A DNA stretch of 64,000 nt from Thalassospira sp. ER-Se-21-Dark (GCF_017922435.1 NZ_VDEZ01000001.1:124001-188000), one strand, 5' to 3'; shown: positions 53,143 through 63,330, numbered from the stretch's first letter. Notes: a model not told the origin generated them from the letters alone. Numbers and translations are program-made.

Positions 53143-53688
53143 TTAGCCCCGGACTGGTTGCGCATCGGCGCGCGGGGTAACCACGGTCATCAGAAGGCGG
53201 AACGGTGCCAGACACGTCAGCGCCATGATCATCTTGGCTGCGAAATCACCCATCGCCCACGTATCCCACGGAAGACCGGTACCGGCAAACGCAATCGAGA
53301 AGAACAGAGCGGTATCAACCGCCGAGCCAATGCCAGACGACACCAGCGGTGCTTTCCACCAGCTTGCACGGCGCAGTTTGTCAAACACGGTCACATCAAG
53401 CATCTGGGCAATCAGGAAAGCCGAACCCGATGCGATGGCAATACGCGTATCCGCAACGATCAGGGACAGAACAACCGCCAAAGCAAACCCGGCCAGCACA
53501 ACAACCCGTGCTGCAGCCGCACCACGTGCGCGGTTGGTCAGGTCGGTAACAAGGAAAGCGACCGGATAAGTAAAGGCACCATAGGTCAGCCAGTCCGCCA
53601 GAACGCCGGGCAGCGGGTATTCGACCAGAATGTTCGATGCGACAACGGTCACCGCCATGGCGAGGACACCGAAAATGATCGCTTTCAT
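53143..53688 (-). CDS. yhhQ: Queuosine precursor transporter (YhhQ/VUT family)
   Basis: 181 residues, about six membrane helices. FTYPVAFLVTDLTNRARG has the TDLTNR-type VUT motif, and AFLIAQMLDVTVFDKLRR the second conserved block. The family imports preQ0/preQ1 or queuine. Next to queA-tgt-queF it should let the cell salvage precursors as well as reduce its own preQ0. AAGGG precedes the ATG. Confidence 0.9.
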   Translation of the reverse strand: MKAIIFGVLAMAVTVVASNILVEYPLPGVLADWLTYGAFTYPVAFLVTDLTNRARGAAAARVVVLAGFALAVVLSLIVADTRIAIASGSAFLIAQMLDVTVFDKLRRASWWKAPLVSSGIGSAVDTALFFSIAFAGTGLPWDTWAMGDFAAKMIMALTCLAPFRLLMTVVTPRADAQPVRG

Positions 53689-53820
53689 CTGTTAGCCCTT
53701 CTCATCAAATGAACCCACGCATAACAAATCTCGCGGCCCACCATATTGGGCGACGATCACGAACGGATTCTGTGTAACTTTGGTGCGGCTGTTTACGCGC
53801 AGACCAAGGCCCGGTCAAGG

Positions 53821-53851
53821 AAAAACGGCGATCAGGAAAACCTGATCGCCG
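53821..53851 (-). terminator. Terminator of the phosphate transporter gene
   Basis: CGGCGATCAGG and CCTGATCGCCG form an 11-bp stem with an AAAA loop. Read leftward it ends in TTTTTCC. Confidence 0.85.
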
Positions 53852-53919
53852 CTGCAGATCGCTGCAAGTCGCCCCGGGGAAAATGGGGCGCCGCGCCGCG
53901 AAACCATATTCGTTTTAAG

Positions 53920-55446
53920 TTACAGCATGATGCCGCGAATGGTGAAGAACAGAAGCGCGCCGAGGAAAGCACCGGCCGGAACCGTCACCACCCAGGCGGT
54001 TGCAATCGTCACCGCATAACGACGACGCACCAGAAGACGCTTGCGCATTTTCTTCTCGGCCTTTTCGGCCTCACTCGGGTCAATCTGACGAAGTGCTTCG
54101 ATATGTTCGTCGCCCTGTTCGTTCTCGGGACGATCCACCAACATCGGCGATGCGACCTTGCGACGGCGATGCGACAGGCTTTCACGCAGGAAACCAACCC
54201 CGAACACAGCACCAACCGCAATGTGGGTCGAGCTTACCGGAAGACCCAGTGCAGATGCGACAATCACCGTAAGGGCCGCCGACAATGCCACGGTATAGGC
54301 ACGGATCGGATCAAGCTTGGTGATTTTTGAGCCAACCGTCTTGATCAGTTTCGGACCAAACAGGATCAGACCGGCAGAAATACCAAGCGCGCCGATGACC
54401 ATCACCCAGATCGGGATCGGGGCCGAGGTCACGATCTGACCACTATCGACACCGGAAACAATCGCGGCCAGCGGACCAATCGCGTTGGCAACATCGTTAG
54501 AGCCGTGGGCGAAGGACAGCAAGGCTGCCGACACGACAAGCGGAATGCGAAACAGCGATGCGATTTCCTTGCGACGGCCTGTCATGCTGGCCGAGGCACG
54601 GAAGACGGCCTTGCGAACCGGGATCACGGTCAGGAAGAACGCGGCAACACCAATGGCGATCACAACCGGTGTTTCGGCCTTCCAGATTTTCTTCACACCC
54701 TTCATCATCAGATACATCGTGAAGGCCGAGACCATAACGCCGACCAAGATCGGAACCCATTTACGCGCAGCGGTCACGCGGTCTTCGGTGTAAAGAATGC
54801 GGAATTTGATAAAGGCCAGGAACCCGGCAGCAATCAAACCACCCAGAACCGGCGAAATCACCCAACTTGCGGCGATTGTGCCCATGGTCGGCCAGTTCAC
54901 CGCCCCAATGCCAACGGCGGCCATACCAGCCCCCATGACACCACCAACAATCGAATGCGTGGTTGAGACAGGTGCGCCAAACCAGGTGGCCAGGTTCAGC
55001 CAAAGGGCTGCTGCCAGAAGGGCTGCCATCATCGCCCAGACAAAGGTTTGGGCATCGGGCATTTGGGTGGGATCGATAATGCCGTTCTTGATCGTGCCGA
55101 CAACATCGCCACCGGCAATGATCGCACCAGCGGCCTCGAATATCGCCGCAATCAAAAGCGCGCCGACCATGGTCAGCGCCTTGGAACCCACCGCCGGACC
55201 AACATTGTTGGCAACGTCGTTGGCCCCGATATTCAGCGCCATATAACCACCGATAACGGCGGCGGCGATCAGGAAGCCACTTTGCGGCAGTCCGCCCATG
55301 TGAAAGGCGACAAACGCACTACAGGCAAGCAGGAAGACAAGCGCCAGACCAAGCTTCGCACTGATCGATGCTGTTTCACCCAGCCCCGCATCCATGCGTT
55401 TTTGCCACTTGAGATCCTTATCCAGAGCAGTTTTCTTTACCGACAT
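53920..55446 (-). CDS. Inorganic phosphate transporter, Pit family
   Basis: 508 residues, with paired Pit repeats GANDVANNVGPAVGSKA and GSNDVANAIGPLAA and about ten membrane helices. A cytoplasmic loop (residues about 425-465, rich in Arg and acidic residues) separates the last helices. Such proteins import phosphate with H+ or Na+ at low affinity, often as the metal-phosphate. The ATG at 55446 is preferred to a TTG at 55452. No PhoU-like gene is adjacent. Confidence 0.93.
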   Translation of the reverse strand: MSVKKTALDKDLKWQKRMDAGLGETASISAKLGLALVFLLACSAFVAFHMGGLPQSGFLIAAAVIGGYMALNIGANDVANNVGPAVGSKALTMVGALLIAAIFEAAGAIIAGGDVVGTIKNGIIDPTQMPDAQTFVWAMMAALLAAALWLNLATWFGAPVSTTHSIVGGVMGAGMAAVGIGAVNWPTMGTIAASWVISPVLGGLIAAGFLAFIKFRILYTEDRVTAARKWVPILVGVMVSAFTMYLMMKGVKKIWKAETPVVIAIGVAAFFLTVIPVRKAVFRASASMTGRRKEIASLFRIPLVVSAALLSFAHGSNDVANAIGPLAAIVSGVDSGQIVTSAPIPIWVMVIGALGISAGLILFGPKLIKTVGSKITKLDPIRAYTVALSAALTVIVASALGLPVSSTHIAVGAVFGVGFLRESLSHRRRKVASPMLVDRPENEQGDEHIEALRQIDPSEAEKAEKKMRKRLLVRRRYAVTIATAWVVTVPAGAFLGALLFFTIRGIML

Positions 55447-55562
55447 AATCAACCGTTACCATCAAAGGGAATCGACGGGCGGATCATGTCGAAGCCGGAC
55501 CTCTTTGTTAAGGTTTTTTTGCTGTTTTATGACGACCTTCGGATAAGTCTTTGAGGATAAAG

Positions 55563-55593
55563 AAAAACGGCCCCACAAAACGGGGCCGTTTTC
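55563..55593 (-). terminator. Terminator of the AsmA gene
   Basis: ACGGCCCC and GGGGCCGT, extended by A and T tracts. Read leftward it ends TTTTTCTTT, 25 nt past the AsmA stop. Confidence 0.85.
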
Positions 55594-55616
55594 CAACATT
55601 TTCAAGGGATTTGATA

Positions 55617-58600
55617 TCAGCGACCGAACTGGTTCAAAAGCCCCTTAAGCAAGCCTTTGGCCGCATCCTCGGCGGAGCCGCCACCAGAGCCACCCGTTCC
55701 CGATGAATCGTTGCTTGATCCGCTGCCACCCAGTGCCTTGTCGATCAGGTTGTCGAGAACCCGAACGGCAACCTTGTCCATGCGTCCAGTGATGACCGGA
55801 TCATCGATCTTGCCTTTGGCATAGACGCTGAACGGCGGCAATTCTTCGATCTTTTCAGAGAAATCGAAATCAGCCTGCGTATCCATCACCCAACGCGGCA
55901 AATCAAGGGTCGCATCCGCATCCGCAGTGCCGACCCGCGACAGTGCTTCGACACGGGTGGTTTTGGCAATCCCGTTGGTGATGGTCATGTCGGCTTCAAG
56001 CGATTGCATAAGATCGTTGTTACCAACCCCTTCAACCACCATGGCCTGTGGCCCCTGACGCAGAAGTGCCTCGATATTCAGGCGCGGATCCGGCGACCGT
56101 TTGTCGGCATTGCTGAACCGTACATTGTTCAGAACCAGATTGGCTGTACCATTCAGGGCCGACACCAGACGGCGGGATGTATTGCCCTGCGCATTGGCAT
56201 CAAATGTCAGTCCCAGTCCGCCAATGATGGTGTCACTTGCCACCCGGATCGGCACAAGGCTTTCGATCCGTGCACTGTCCAAACGACCGGCAAGGGCCAG
56301 TTTGGGCACATCGGTATTACGTGCATCAAAGGTGCCGTTAATCGCAAGGTCACCCTGCCCCAGAAGCCCGGTAAAGCTCGGAATGCTGAGAAGCCCGTTA
56401 ACCAACGTTGCCTTCAGGTCCGGATTGATCAGGCTATAGGTATCGAAATCAAGCTGATCCAGGGCAACCGCAATATCAGCATCAATCGAGCGAAGGGCCG
56501 AAACATCAATTACCGTGTCATCCCACGGCGTACCGTCGCGGACATCAACGCGGGTCACCATCGTGGTTTTCGGCAGATTAAATGCCGCCTTGCGCGGGCC
56601 ACTGCCCATACCGGGCATCAGGCTTGCGCGCTTGTCTGCTGGCAGGAACGGATCCACCACAAGCTTGCCACCCGATAGTGCGACAGAAAGCTTGGGCTGT
56701 GCCTGTGAACCATCAAAGCGCACGGTACCCGCCGTTTCAAATGCGCCGAGGATAAGCTTCAGACCATCGACGGCGACATTCTTTGCATCGCCCTTCACAG
56801 TACCCGAAACTGCCAGTCGGCCAAGATTGCCCGATGGCGTGTAGGTGGGTGCCAAAAGCTCCAGCGCACGGTTCAGGCTGGATGCCTGAACAGCAAGCTT
56901 GCCATCAATGCCGGGATTACTGCCGAGCATTTCCGAGACAACGCCATCAAGAGCAACCTGCAAAAGCGGGTTGGACACATCAAGCGCAACGCTCGGCCCG
57001 GTGACCGGGCCATTCAGGTCCAGATTTGCCTGAACACTCTTGTAACTGCTTGCCGGTGCCGGAAGGGTAATACCTGTCAGCTTCGCCAGCGGCTCCAGCG
57101 TTTTGGCCGTGATACGCACGGACAAATTATCAAACGCCGGCACATCGGCCGAACCGTTGAATGCGCCCTTTGCACTGGCGGCAAGGCCTGCTGCATCGGC
57201 AACCGCAAAATTGCTCAGGGTAATATTCGGACCATTGAGGCTGCCATCAATTGAAATGCCGCGTACCGCCACGCCAGAGGAAATGATTTCATCAGCGGCC
57301 AGTCGGTAATTGGCGGCCATGCCTTCAAGGGGTGCCAGCGCATCCTTGATGATCTTGACCATGTCCTGCTTGGCAGCAGACGTGTTGCCCGCATCCGATG
57401 AAGATGATGCAGTACCGGTCGATGCATTGCCGCCCGCCTCAGAAGTCGTAGACACTGAAACGTCTGCATCCGGCGCAGCTGCGATATACTGATCCAGATT
57501 GATCCGGTCGAGCTTGAGACCAATGCCCAAGGCAGGCAGGTCCGATCCACCGAGATTGGCAACAACGGCCCCGCGAATGGCGGTATCATCGACGCGAAGA
57601 TCAAGATCGGAAATATTGAGTTGTTCGGATGTACCCTTGATCCCGCCGGTCAAGGAGAACCGGCGCAGTCGGTCGGCACGAATCCCGTCGACATCGACAC
57701 CCAACCAACGCATGACGGCACGAATGTTTTCGGATGCCACTTCATAGCTAAGTGCGGCACTCAAGTCCGGCGTATCACCGGAAATGCTGCCAAAGACAGA
57801 TACATCTGTCCCGCCGGGAAGACCGGCAGAGACTTCGTTCAGCGTGATCTTGCTATTGGCGATTGCCGCATTGATCCGGGCATTATGGATCGGCGTCTGG
57901 TTGTAGATCAGGGTTTCAACTTCGAAATCGATCGATGCCTTCAGATCCGCCGGGATCGCCGGTGCATTGGCAGCACCGTTTTTCTTGACCGAGCTTTGCG
58001 ACGGGATCGATTGTGCGCTACCTGCAGCGTCACTTGATGCTTCCTGCGTGCTGTTGGCATCACCGGACGCAGACGATGCGCTCGTATTGCCCATATCGGC
58101 CAGAACAAGGATGCTATCAAGATCAAGCTGGTTGAAGCGAAGCGCAACATCAGCATTGAGGCTCGGTTCCTGATCAATGGCAATCGCGCCAGACCCGCGG
58201 GTTTCACCAAACCGGATCGACAGATCATTGAGCGTCACCGATTTGGCATTGGCCGTGATGTGCCCGCCAAGATCAAGCGGCTTGGCCGCGATATCGGGAA
58301 TGTCGGCATCGTCGCCTGCAATCCGAAGGGCGGCTTCGCGCAGGTCATCGAAATTGCCATCAATCTCGCCGTCGAAACCGGGGTTATCCGTTGAAAGATC
58401 GACACGTCCGGCAACGGTGACACCGCCGTCGACCTCATCAATGCCCAGTTTCAGGCTGACCGGGAACGGTGCAGTCTGGCTGATCTGCCCGACATTCATC
58501 GCAAATGTCAGCGGAATACCGCGATAGAAAACATACCCTTCACCCTCCATCGGGCCATTCAGGGTCTCTGCCGATATACCAAGGGTAAGCCCCTCGATCC

Positions 58601-59195
58601 GTTCTTCGGAGCCCGGCGCGCGATAGATGATGGTCGCGTTTTCAATTTCCAGACGGTCGACCTGAATGGTGCTGGCGAAATCACTGTCGGTGCTCTCAGT
58701 GGCATCAGCCGTACCCTCGGCACTCTCGGTTGGTACCGGGGTGCTTTCAGTACCCGTACCCGGCGTGCTGATTGTTCCCGCGTCCGGGCCTGAACGTGCG
58801 GCCTGCGCTGGATCAAATACCAGATTGTTCGAACCATCTTCAAAGGTCTCAATCGCGATCACCGGATTGATCAGGCTGACTTCGGTCACCTGCACGTTGC
58901 CGGTCAAAAGCGGCATCAGCGCAACGGAAACCCGGACCTCGTCAATCGACACCATATCGGCATCCTGTGCGCCTGGCACATTGCCAAGGCTGACATCCGT
59001 TGCCGACAGGGATGGAGACGGGATCAGCGACATCGACAAATCGCCCGCAAGATCAAGCTCGCGTCCGGTCGCCTCGCGAACAGCCTGGCTGACCTCGGCC
59101 TTATAGCCATTCCAGTCGATCAATGACGGAATGATCAGCAACGCGGCAACAAGAACCACGAGAAGTGCACCAATTGCGACAAGGATTTTTTTCAA
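55617..59195 (-). CDS. AsmA-family protein
   Basis: 1192 residues. An N-terminal membrane anchor (ILVAIGALLVVLVAALLIIP) is followed by the AsmA domain start SLIDWNGYKAEVSQAVREAT then GRELDLAGDLSMSLIPSPSL. Long beta-rich repeats follow, with two Ser/Thr/Ala/Asp-rich linkers (about residues 145-170 and 370-405) and a third near 590-620, and a Gly/Ser-rich tail near the C-terminus. Relatives span the periplasm and are implicated in phospholipid transport to the outer membrane. The start is TTG 59195, with GGAG 8 nt upstream and no nearby ATG. Confidence 0.92.
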   Translation of the reverse strand: MKKILVAIGALLVVLVAALLIIPSLIDWNGYKAEVSQAVREATGRELDLAGDLSMSLIPSPSLSATDVSLGNVPGAQDADMVSIDEVRVSVALMPLLTGNVQVTEVSLINPVIAIETFEDGSNNLVFDPAQAARSGPDAGTISTPGTGTESTPVPTESAEGTADATESTDSDFASTIQVDRLEIENATIIYRAPGSEERIEGLTLGISAETLNGPMEGEGYVFYRGIPLTFAMNVGQISQTAPFPVSLKLGIDEVDGGVTVAGRVDLSTDNPGFDGEIDGNFDDLREAALRIAGDDADIPDIAAKPLDLGGHITANAKSVTLNDLSIRFGETRGSGAIAIDQEPSLNADVALRFNQLDLDSILVLADMGNTSASSASGDANSTQEASSDAAGSAQSIPSQSSVKKNGAANAPAIPADLKASIDFEVETLIYNQTPIHNARINAAIANSKITLNEVSAGLPGGTDVSVFGSISGDTPDLSAALSYEVASENIRAVMRWLGVDVDGIRADRLRRFSLTGGIKGTSEQLNISDLDLRVDDTAIRGAVVANLGGSDLPALGIGLKLDRINLDQYIAAAPDADVSVSTTSEAGGNASTGTASSSSDAGNTSAAKQDMVKIIKDALAPLEGMAANYRLAADEIISSGVAVRGISIDGSLNGPNITLSNFAVADAAGLAASAKGAFNGSADVPAFDNLSVRITAKTLEPLAKLTGITLPAPASSYKSVQANLDLNGPVTGPSVALDVSNPLLQVALDGVVSEMLGSNPGIDGKLAVQASSLNRALELLAPTYTPSGNLGRLAVSGTVKGDAKNVAVDGLKLILGAFETAGTVRFDGSQAQPKLSVALSGGKLVVDPFLPADKRASLMPGMGSGPRKAAFNLPKTTMVTRVDVRDGTPWDDTVIDVSALRSIDADIAVALDQLDFDTYSLINPDLKATLVNGLLSIPSFTGLLGQGDLAINGTFDARNTDVPKLALAGRLDSARIESLVPIRVASDTIIGGLGLTFDANAQGNTSRRLVSALNGTANLVLNNVRFSNADKRSPDPRLNIEALLRQGPQAMVVEGVGNNDLMQSLEADMTITNGIAKTTRVEALSRVGTADADATLDLPRWVMDTQADFDFSEKIEELPPFSVYAKGKIDDPVITGRMDKVAVRVLDNLIDKALGGSGSSNDSSGTGGSGGGSAEDAAKGLLKGLLNQFGR

Positions 59196-59662
59196 TAGTC
59201 AGGCTCCGCTAGATCGCATGGTCGCCCCGCCCAAAAAAGGCCGCGACCCACAAAGGTTTGATTTCTTGTTCGAAAGCATAAGGCTCGTGATGGCTCTCGC
59301 AACAGAAAATGGCCAAAGATTATAGCTAATTTCAGGCAAGCTTGATCCATCCGTAACGCCGGGATCGTTCGATGTGTTCCATCGACACCATCTTCATGTG
59401 TGTCAAAGCGGGGCTTTGATCAAGCATCCGGCAGATATTGCGTTGTTTTGAAACATTAAAAATAGAACCGGAATACCCGGAAAGAAAACCTTTAACGCCA
59501 TTTGCGAATTTACCAAACGGCGAAATACGTAGTTTAAAATCAATTGGATGGTGGAAATCGGCCTCCGAAATGATACATTTTATAAAACAGAAAAAGAATT
59601 CAATCCTGACTTTCATTCCACCCGGATGATCGTTGTACGCAATCGCGACAGGGAAGATTAAA
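59196..59662. other. Intergenic region with doubtful small ORFs
   Basis: 467 AT-rich bases. A leftward frame of 94 codons (59332-59616, starting MKVRIEFFFCFIKC) and an overlapping rightward frame of 63 codons (59438-59629) are open, but neither has a well-spaced ribosome-binding site or recognisable product. The region contains the divergent promoters of the AsmA and DUF2189 genes. Confidence 0.45.
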
Positions 59663-60499
59663 ATGACCGATACAATAATCGAAACGCCGGAAAAAGCGGT
59701 CGACGCCGGTCAACGCGGAATCGTTGTACGTACCATCACCACCGACCAATCAGGCGCCTGGCTGCAAGCGGGCTGGCGCGATTTCAAACGCACCCCTGCC
59801 ATCGGCCTGACCTATGGAGCGTTTTGCACCATTGCCGGCTGGCTGATCGTGCTCAGCATTTTCCGTTCTGGTGAACCTTATCTGACCTTGCCACTTGCGG
59901 CTGGCTTCATGCTGTTGGCACCGGTGCTTGCGGTTGGACTTTATGAAACCAGTCGCCGTCTTGAGATGGGCGAAAACGTTACCCTGTGGCACAGCCTGAA
60001 TGGTTTTCGTCGCAATCCCGGCCAGATCGGCGCCATCGGTGTTTTGCTGATGCTGTTCTTTTTGGCGTGGACGCGCATTGCGATGTTACTTTTTGCCCTG
60101 TTTTACAACGGCACCATGCCATCGCTTGATGTGCTGGTCTGGCAAACCTTCTTCTCGCGCGATGCGATTACTTTCCTGATTACTGGCGGTTTGCTCGGTG
60201 GTGTGTTGGCGGTGATTGCCTTTGCGGTATCGGTGGTATCGATCCCGCTTCTGGTTGATCGTGATGTCGATGTGATTACCGCTGTCATCATCAGCGTTTC
60301 GGCGTTTCGCAAAAACTGGAAGGTTTTGATTGGCTGGGGGGCCGTGATTGCCATCCTGTCTGCTTGCGGGATGGTCGTATTCCTGTTCGGGCTTGCCATC
60401 ACCATGCCGCTTCTGGGCTTTTCAAGCTGGCATGCGTATCGCGGGATCATCGATGAAAGTCAGGCTGATGTCGCCCGCCTGCGCCGTCAGGTTCCGTAA
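59663..60499 (+). CDS. DUF2189 integral membrane protein
   Basis: 278 residues. GWRDFKRTPAIGLTYGAFCT, FMLLAPVLAVGLYETSRRLE and the later FSSWHAYRGII fit the DUF2189 family, with about six membrane helices. Function unknown. The ATG at 59663 has AGGGAAG upstream, better than the longer frame at 59633. A strong terminator follows. Confidence 0.9.
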   Translation: MTDTIIETPEKAVDAGQRGIVVRTITTDQSGAWLQAGWRDFKRTPAIGLTYGAFCTIAGWLIVLSIFRSGEPYLTLPLAAGFMLLAPVLAVGLYETSRRLEMGENVTLWHSLNGFRRNPGQIGAIGVLLMLFFLAWTRIAMLLFALFYNGTMPSLDVLVWQTFFSRDAITFLITGGLLGGVLAVIAFAVSVVSIPLLVDRDVDVITAVIISVSAFRKNWKVLIGWGAVIAILSACGMVVFLFGLAITMPLLGFSSWHAYRGIIDESQADVARLRRQVP

Positions 60500-60523
60500 G
60501 CATCTCTCTGATAGCTGATCTGT

Positions 60524-60556
60524 AAACGCCGCCCCTGAAACGGGCGGCGTTTTTTG
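60524..60556 (+). terminator. Terminator after the DUF2189 gene
   Basis: AACGCCGCCC and GGGCGGCGTT form a 10-bp stem with a short CTGAAAC loop, ending in TTTTTT. Confidence 0.9.
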
Positions 60557-60771
60557 TTACGTAAATAATTTGCCTAGCACCGATGCATGCACGGGAACAA
60601 ATATCGCGACCAGCAGTTTAAGCTTTGTGGCGATTGACCTGCGTATAAGACGACGAGATATCGATCACGCACCCGCAAACTTCACTGGCGTCGTCGCCAT
60701 AAATTGTCCAAGATCAGTCGGCAACAGATCAGCATCTGGCAACCATCTGCATTTACGAGTTATTTTTGATC

Positions 60772-61860
60772 ATGCATCAAGCCCGTGCGCCCCGCCATGT
60801 TATCGCCGTTTCCGCATCTCTGTTCGCGCTGCTTGCGAGCACCCAAGGGGCTTTTGCGCAAACCAATACGGCCGATGGCCCGCAATCGACCCGGACCCCG
60901 GATGACAAATGGGGTGTGTCGCTGTCGGTTGAAAACGATCTGTTCACGCCGACAAACAGTGACCAGCATTACACCAACGGTGTGCGGCTTGCCTTTATCT
61001 CGCCCGAAGACGACGCCCCGGCGAGCTTTCTGAACGTTGCCAAGAAAGTCCCGTTCTTCGCATCCGAGGGGCGCATTCGCACCAGCTATTCGCTGGGCCA
61101 GACCATGTACACGCCCGACGACATCACGATTGCGGAAAATCAGCCCAATGACCGCCCATGGGCCGGGATGCTGTATGGCACGGCCGGGCTTTTGTCGGAT
61201 ACCGGTCTGCAGAAAAATGGGACGGATAGTAATTATTCGCGCATTGATACGCTGGAACTAACCCTTGGCGTGGTTGGTCCGGCTTCCCTTGCCGATGAAA
61301 CGCAGTCGTTTGTGCATAAGCAAATCAATAGCCCCCACCCCGAAGGCTGGGACAATCAGATCAAGAACGAACCGATCATTGGCCTGACCTATGAGCGGAA
61401 ATATCGTGGCTGGTTCGAAGCCGATCTGTTGGGTGTCGAATTTGATGCCACCCCACACGGGGCCGTGACGCTGGGTAACGCCTTTACCAATGCGGAACTG
61501 GGCACAATGTTCCGGATGGGCTTTGACCTGCCGGCCGATTATGGCCCGCCGCGCATTCGCCCCAGCCTGCCGGGATCGGATTTCTTTGTCCCCGACACCG
61601 ATGGCTTCCCGCTAAGCGGTTATGTCTTTGCCGGTTTTGCCGGGCGCTATGTCGCGCGTGACATCACCCTTGATGGCAATACCTTTGCCGATAGCGCGTC
61701 GGTCGATAAGGAACCATGGGTTGGCGATTTGCAGATCGGTCTTGCCGTGATCATCGGCCAGGCGCGTCTGACCTACACCCATGTTTATCGGACCCCGGAA
61801 TTCACCGCCCAAAGCGGGGCGGACCAGTTCGGGTCGCTTTCGCTTTCCTTCCGGTTCTGA
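60772..61860 (+). CDS. Outer-membrane lipid A deacylase-like protein (LpxR/DUF2219)
   Basis: 362 residues. The signal peptide (VIAVSASLFALLASTQGAFA) leads to SLSVENDLFTPTNSDQHYTN, the LpxR active-site motif with the Asn-Asp pair and the D-x-YTNG region. HKQINSPHPEGWDNQI has the catalytic-region histidine, and the C-terminus ends LSLSFRF, an aromatic-terminated outer-membrane beta-strand. LpxR removes the 3'-acyloxyacyl chain of lipid A. The ATG at 60772 is preferred to a TTG two codons upstream; the ribosome-binding site is weak. Activity is inferred. Confidence 0.88.
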   Translation: MHQARAPRHVIAVSASLFALLASTQGAFAQTNTADGPQSTRTPDDKWGVSLSVENDLFTPTNSDQHYTNGVRLAFISPEDDAPASFLNVAKKVPFFASEGRIRTSYSLGQTMYTPDDITIAENQPNDRPWAGMLYGTAGLLSDTGLQKNGTDSNYSRIDTLELTLGVVGPASLADETQSFVHKQINSPHPEGWDNQIKNEPIIGLTYERKYRGWFEADLLGVEFDATPHGAVTLGNAFTNAELGTMFRMGFDLPADYGPPRIRPSLPGSDFFVPDTDGFPLSGYVFAGFAGRYVARDITLDGNTFADSASVDKEPWVGDLQIGLAVIIGQARLTYTHVYRTPEFTAQSGADQFGSLSLSFRF

Positions 61861-61870
61861 TCCGAAAACA

Positions 61871-61896
61871 AAAACGGGGCCAAATGGCCCCGTTTT
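61871..61896. terminator. Terminator between LpxR-like and D-LDH-like genes
   Basis: AAAACGGGGCC and GGCCCCGTTTT form an 11-bp stem with an AAAT loop. It is symmetrical and serves two convergent genes. Confidence 0.88.
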
Positions 61897-61926
61897 CAAT
61901 GTGATATCCCTATTGGTCTGATGATA

Positions 61927-63330
61927 TCAAAGACCCGGGATCAGCTTGCCCGGATTCATCAGACCTTTGGGATCAAGCGCGTTTTTGATCGCCCGCATGA
62001 CGGCAATGGTGTCTTCGCCATGCTCGGTCACCATGAAATCAAGCTTGCCATAACCAATGCCATGTTCGCCAGTACAGGTGCCGCCAAGTTTAAGCGCCCG
62101 TTCGACCATGCGTTTGTGCAGGCGATTGGCTTCTTCCATCTGGGCCGGATCTTCGGGATCCAGCAGGATCAGGGTGTGGAAGTTGCCATCACCCACATGA
62201 CCGATAATCGTGCAGGTCAGCGGGCTGGCATCGCAATCAGCACGGGTTTCGGAAATCGCCTCGGCCAATTTGGAAATCGGCACACAGACATCGGTCGGCA
62301 TGCCGGCCTTGCCCGGTTCAAGCTGAAGCGACGCGTAATAGGCCTTGTGGCGCGCGGCCCAAAGTTTGTTGCGGTCTTCCTGGCGGGTGGCCCACTGGAA
62401 TTCCTCGGCACCAAATTCCTCGGCAACTGATTGCACGAATTCAGCCTGTTCCTTCACCCCGGCTTCGGTGCCATGGAATTCAAAGAACAGGGTCGGTGCT
62501 TCCTTGTGGTCGAGCTTGGAATAGTTATTCACTGCACGGACCTGCAACGGATCAAGAAACTCGATACGTGCGACCGGAATGCCGGCCTGGATGGTCAGGA
62601 TGACGGTGTTAACCGCATCTTCCACCGTCGGGAAGGCGCAGACAGCAGCCGACATCGCCTCTGGGATACCATAAAGCTTCAGGCCGATTTCGGTGATGAC
62701 ACCCAGCGTCCCTTCGGAACCGACAAACAGACGGGTCAGGTCATAACCCGCCGATGATTTACGCGCGCGGTTGGCCGTCTTGATGATTTTGCCATCCGGG
62801 GTCACGACGGTCAGGCTAAGGACGTTTTCACGCATGGTGCCATATCGCACGGCGTTGGTGCCCGATGCACGGGTCGCGGTCATGCCCCCGATAGAGGCAT
62901 TGGCACCCGGATCGATCGGGAAGAACAAACCGGTATCACGCAGATGATCATTAAGCTGTTCACGGGTCACACCGGCCTGAACGCGACAATCAAGATCCTC
63001 GTTATTGACCTCAAGGATGTTGTTCATCTGCGAAACGTCAATACAGATACCCCCACGCAGGGCGGCAACATGCCCTTCAAGCGACGATCCGGTCCCAAAC
63101 GGCACAATAGGCACTTCATGGGCGGCACAGAGCTTGACCACCTCGGCTACTTCCTCGGTCGAGTGGGCAAAGACCACCGCATCGGGTGGCGATGCCTCAT
63201 GCCAGCTTTCGTCCTTGCCGTGTTGTTCAAGCACGGATGCAGCCGTTGAAAGCCGATCACCAAGCATTTCGCGCAAGGCATTGATCAGACTTTCCGGGGT
63301 TTCGATACGTTCATACTGACGAACTGACAT
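61927..63330 (-). CDS. FAD-binding D-lactate/glycolate dehydrogenase (GlcD/Dld type)
   Basis: 467 residues. VPIVPFGTGSSLEGHVAALR is the PP-loop FAD domain (PCMH fold); GANASIGGMTATRASGTNAV and FVGSEGTLGVITEIGLKLYG complete it. The C-terminal FAD-linked oxidase domain has GHVGDGNFHTLILLDPEDPA and GEHGIGYGKLDFM. It most resembles cytochrome-linked D-lactate dehydrogenase; glycolate or 2-hydroxyglutarate are alternatives. It lacks the extra Fe-S domain of larger Dld proteins. It stands alone, with a 13-bp inverted repeat 186 nt upstream. Confidence 0.9.
   Translation of the reverse strand: MSVRQYERIETPESLINALREMLGDRLSTAASVLEQHGKDESWHEASPPDAVVFAHSTEEVAEVVKLCAAHEVPIVPFGTGSSLEGHVAALRGGICIDVSQMNNILEVNNEDLDCRVQAGVTREQLNDHLRDTGLFFPIDPGANASIGGMTATRASGTNAVRYGTMRENVLSLTVVTPDGKIIKTANRARKSSAGYDLTRLFVGSEGTLGVITEIGLKLYGIPEAMSAAVCAFPTVEDAVNTVILTIQAGIPVARIEFLDPLQVRAVNNYSKLDHKEAPTLFFEFHGTEAGVKEQAEFVQSVAEEFGAEEFQWATRQEDRNKLWAARHKAYYASLQLEPGKAGMPTDVCVPISKLAEAISETRADCDASPLTCTIIGHVGDGNFHTLILLDPEDPAQMEEANRLHKRMVERALKLGGTCTGEHGIGYGKLDFMVTEHGEDTIAVMRAIKNALDPKGLMNPGKLIPGL

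Noticed and set aside
53689..53920. Possible preQ1 riboswitch upstream of the queuosine-precursor transporter
   Set aside because: I found no preQ1-I-like stem-loop followed by an A-rich tail; the only strong hairpin is the terminator of the phosphate transporter gene.
59332..59616. 94-codon leftward ORF in the AsmA/DUF2189 interval
   Set aside because: GGGTGGA abuts the ATG with no usable spacing, the region is AT-rich, and another frame is open on the other strand. Kept only as a note in the intergenic entry.
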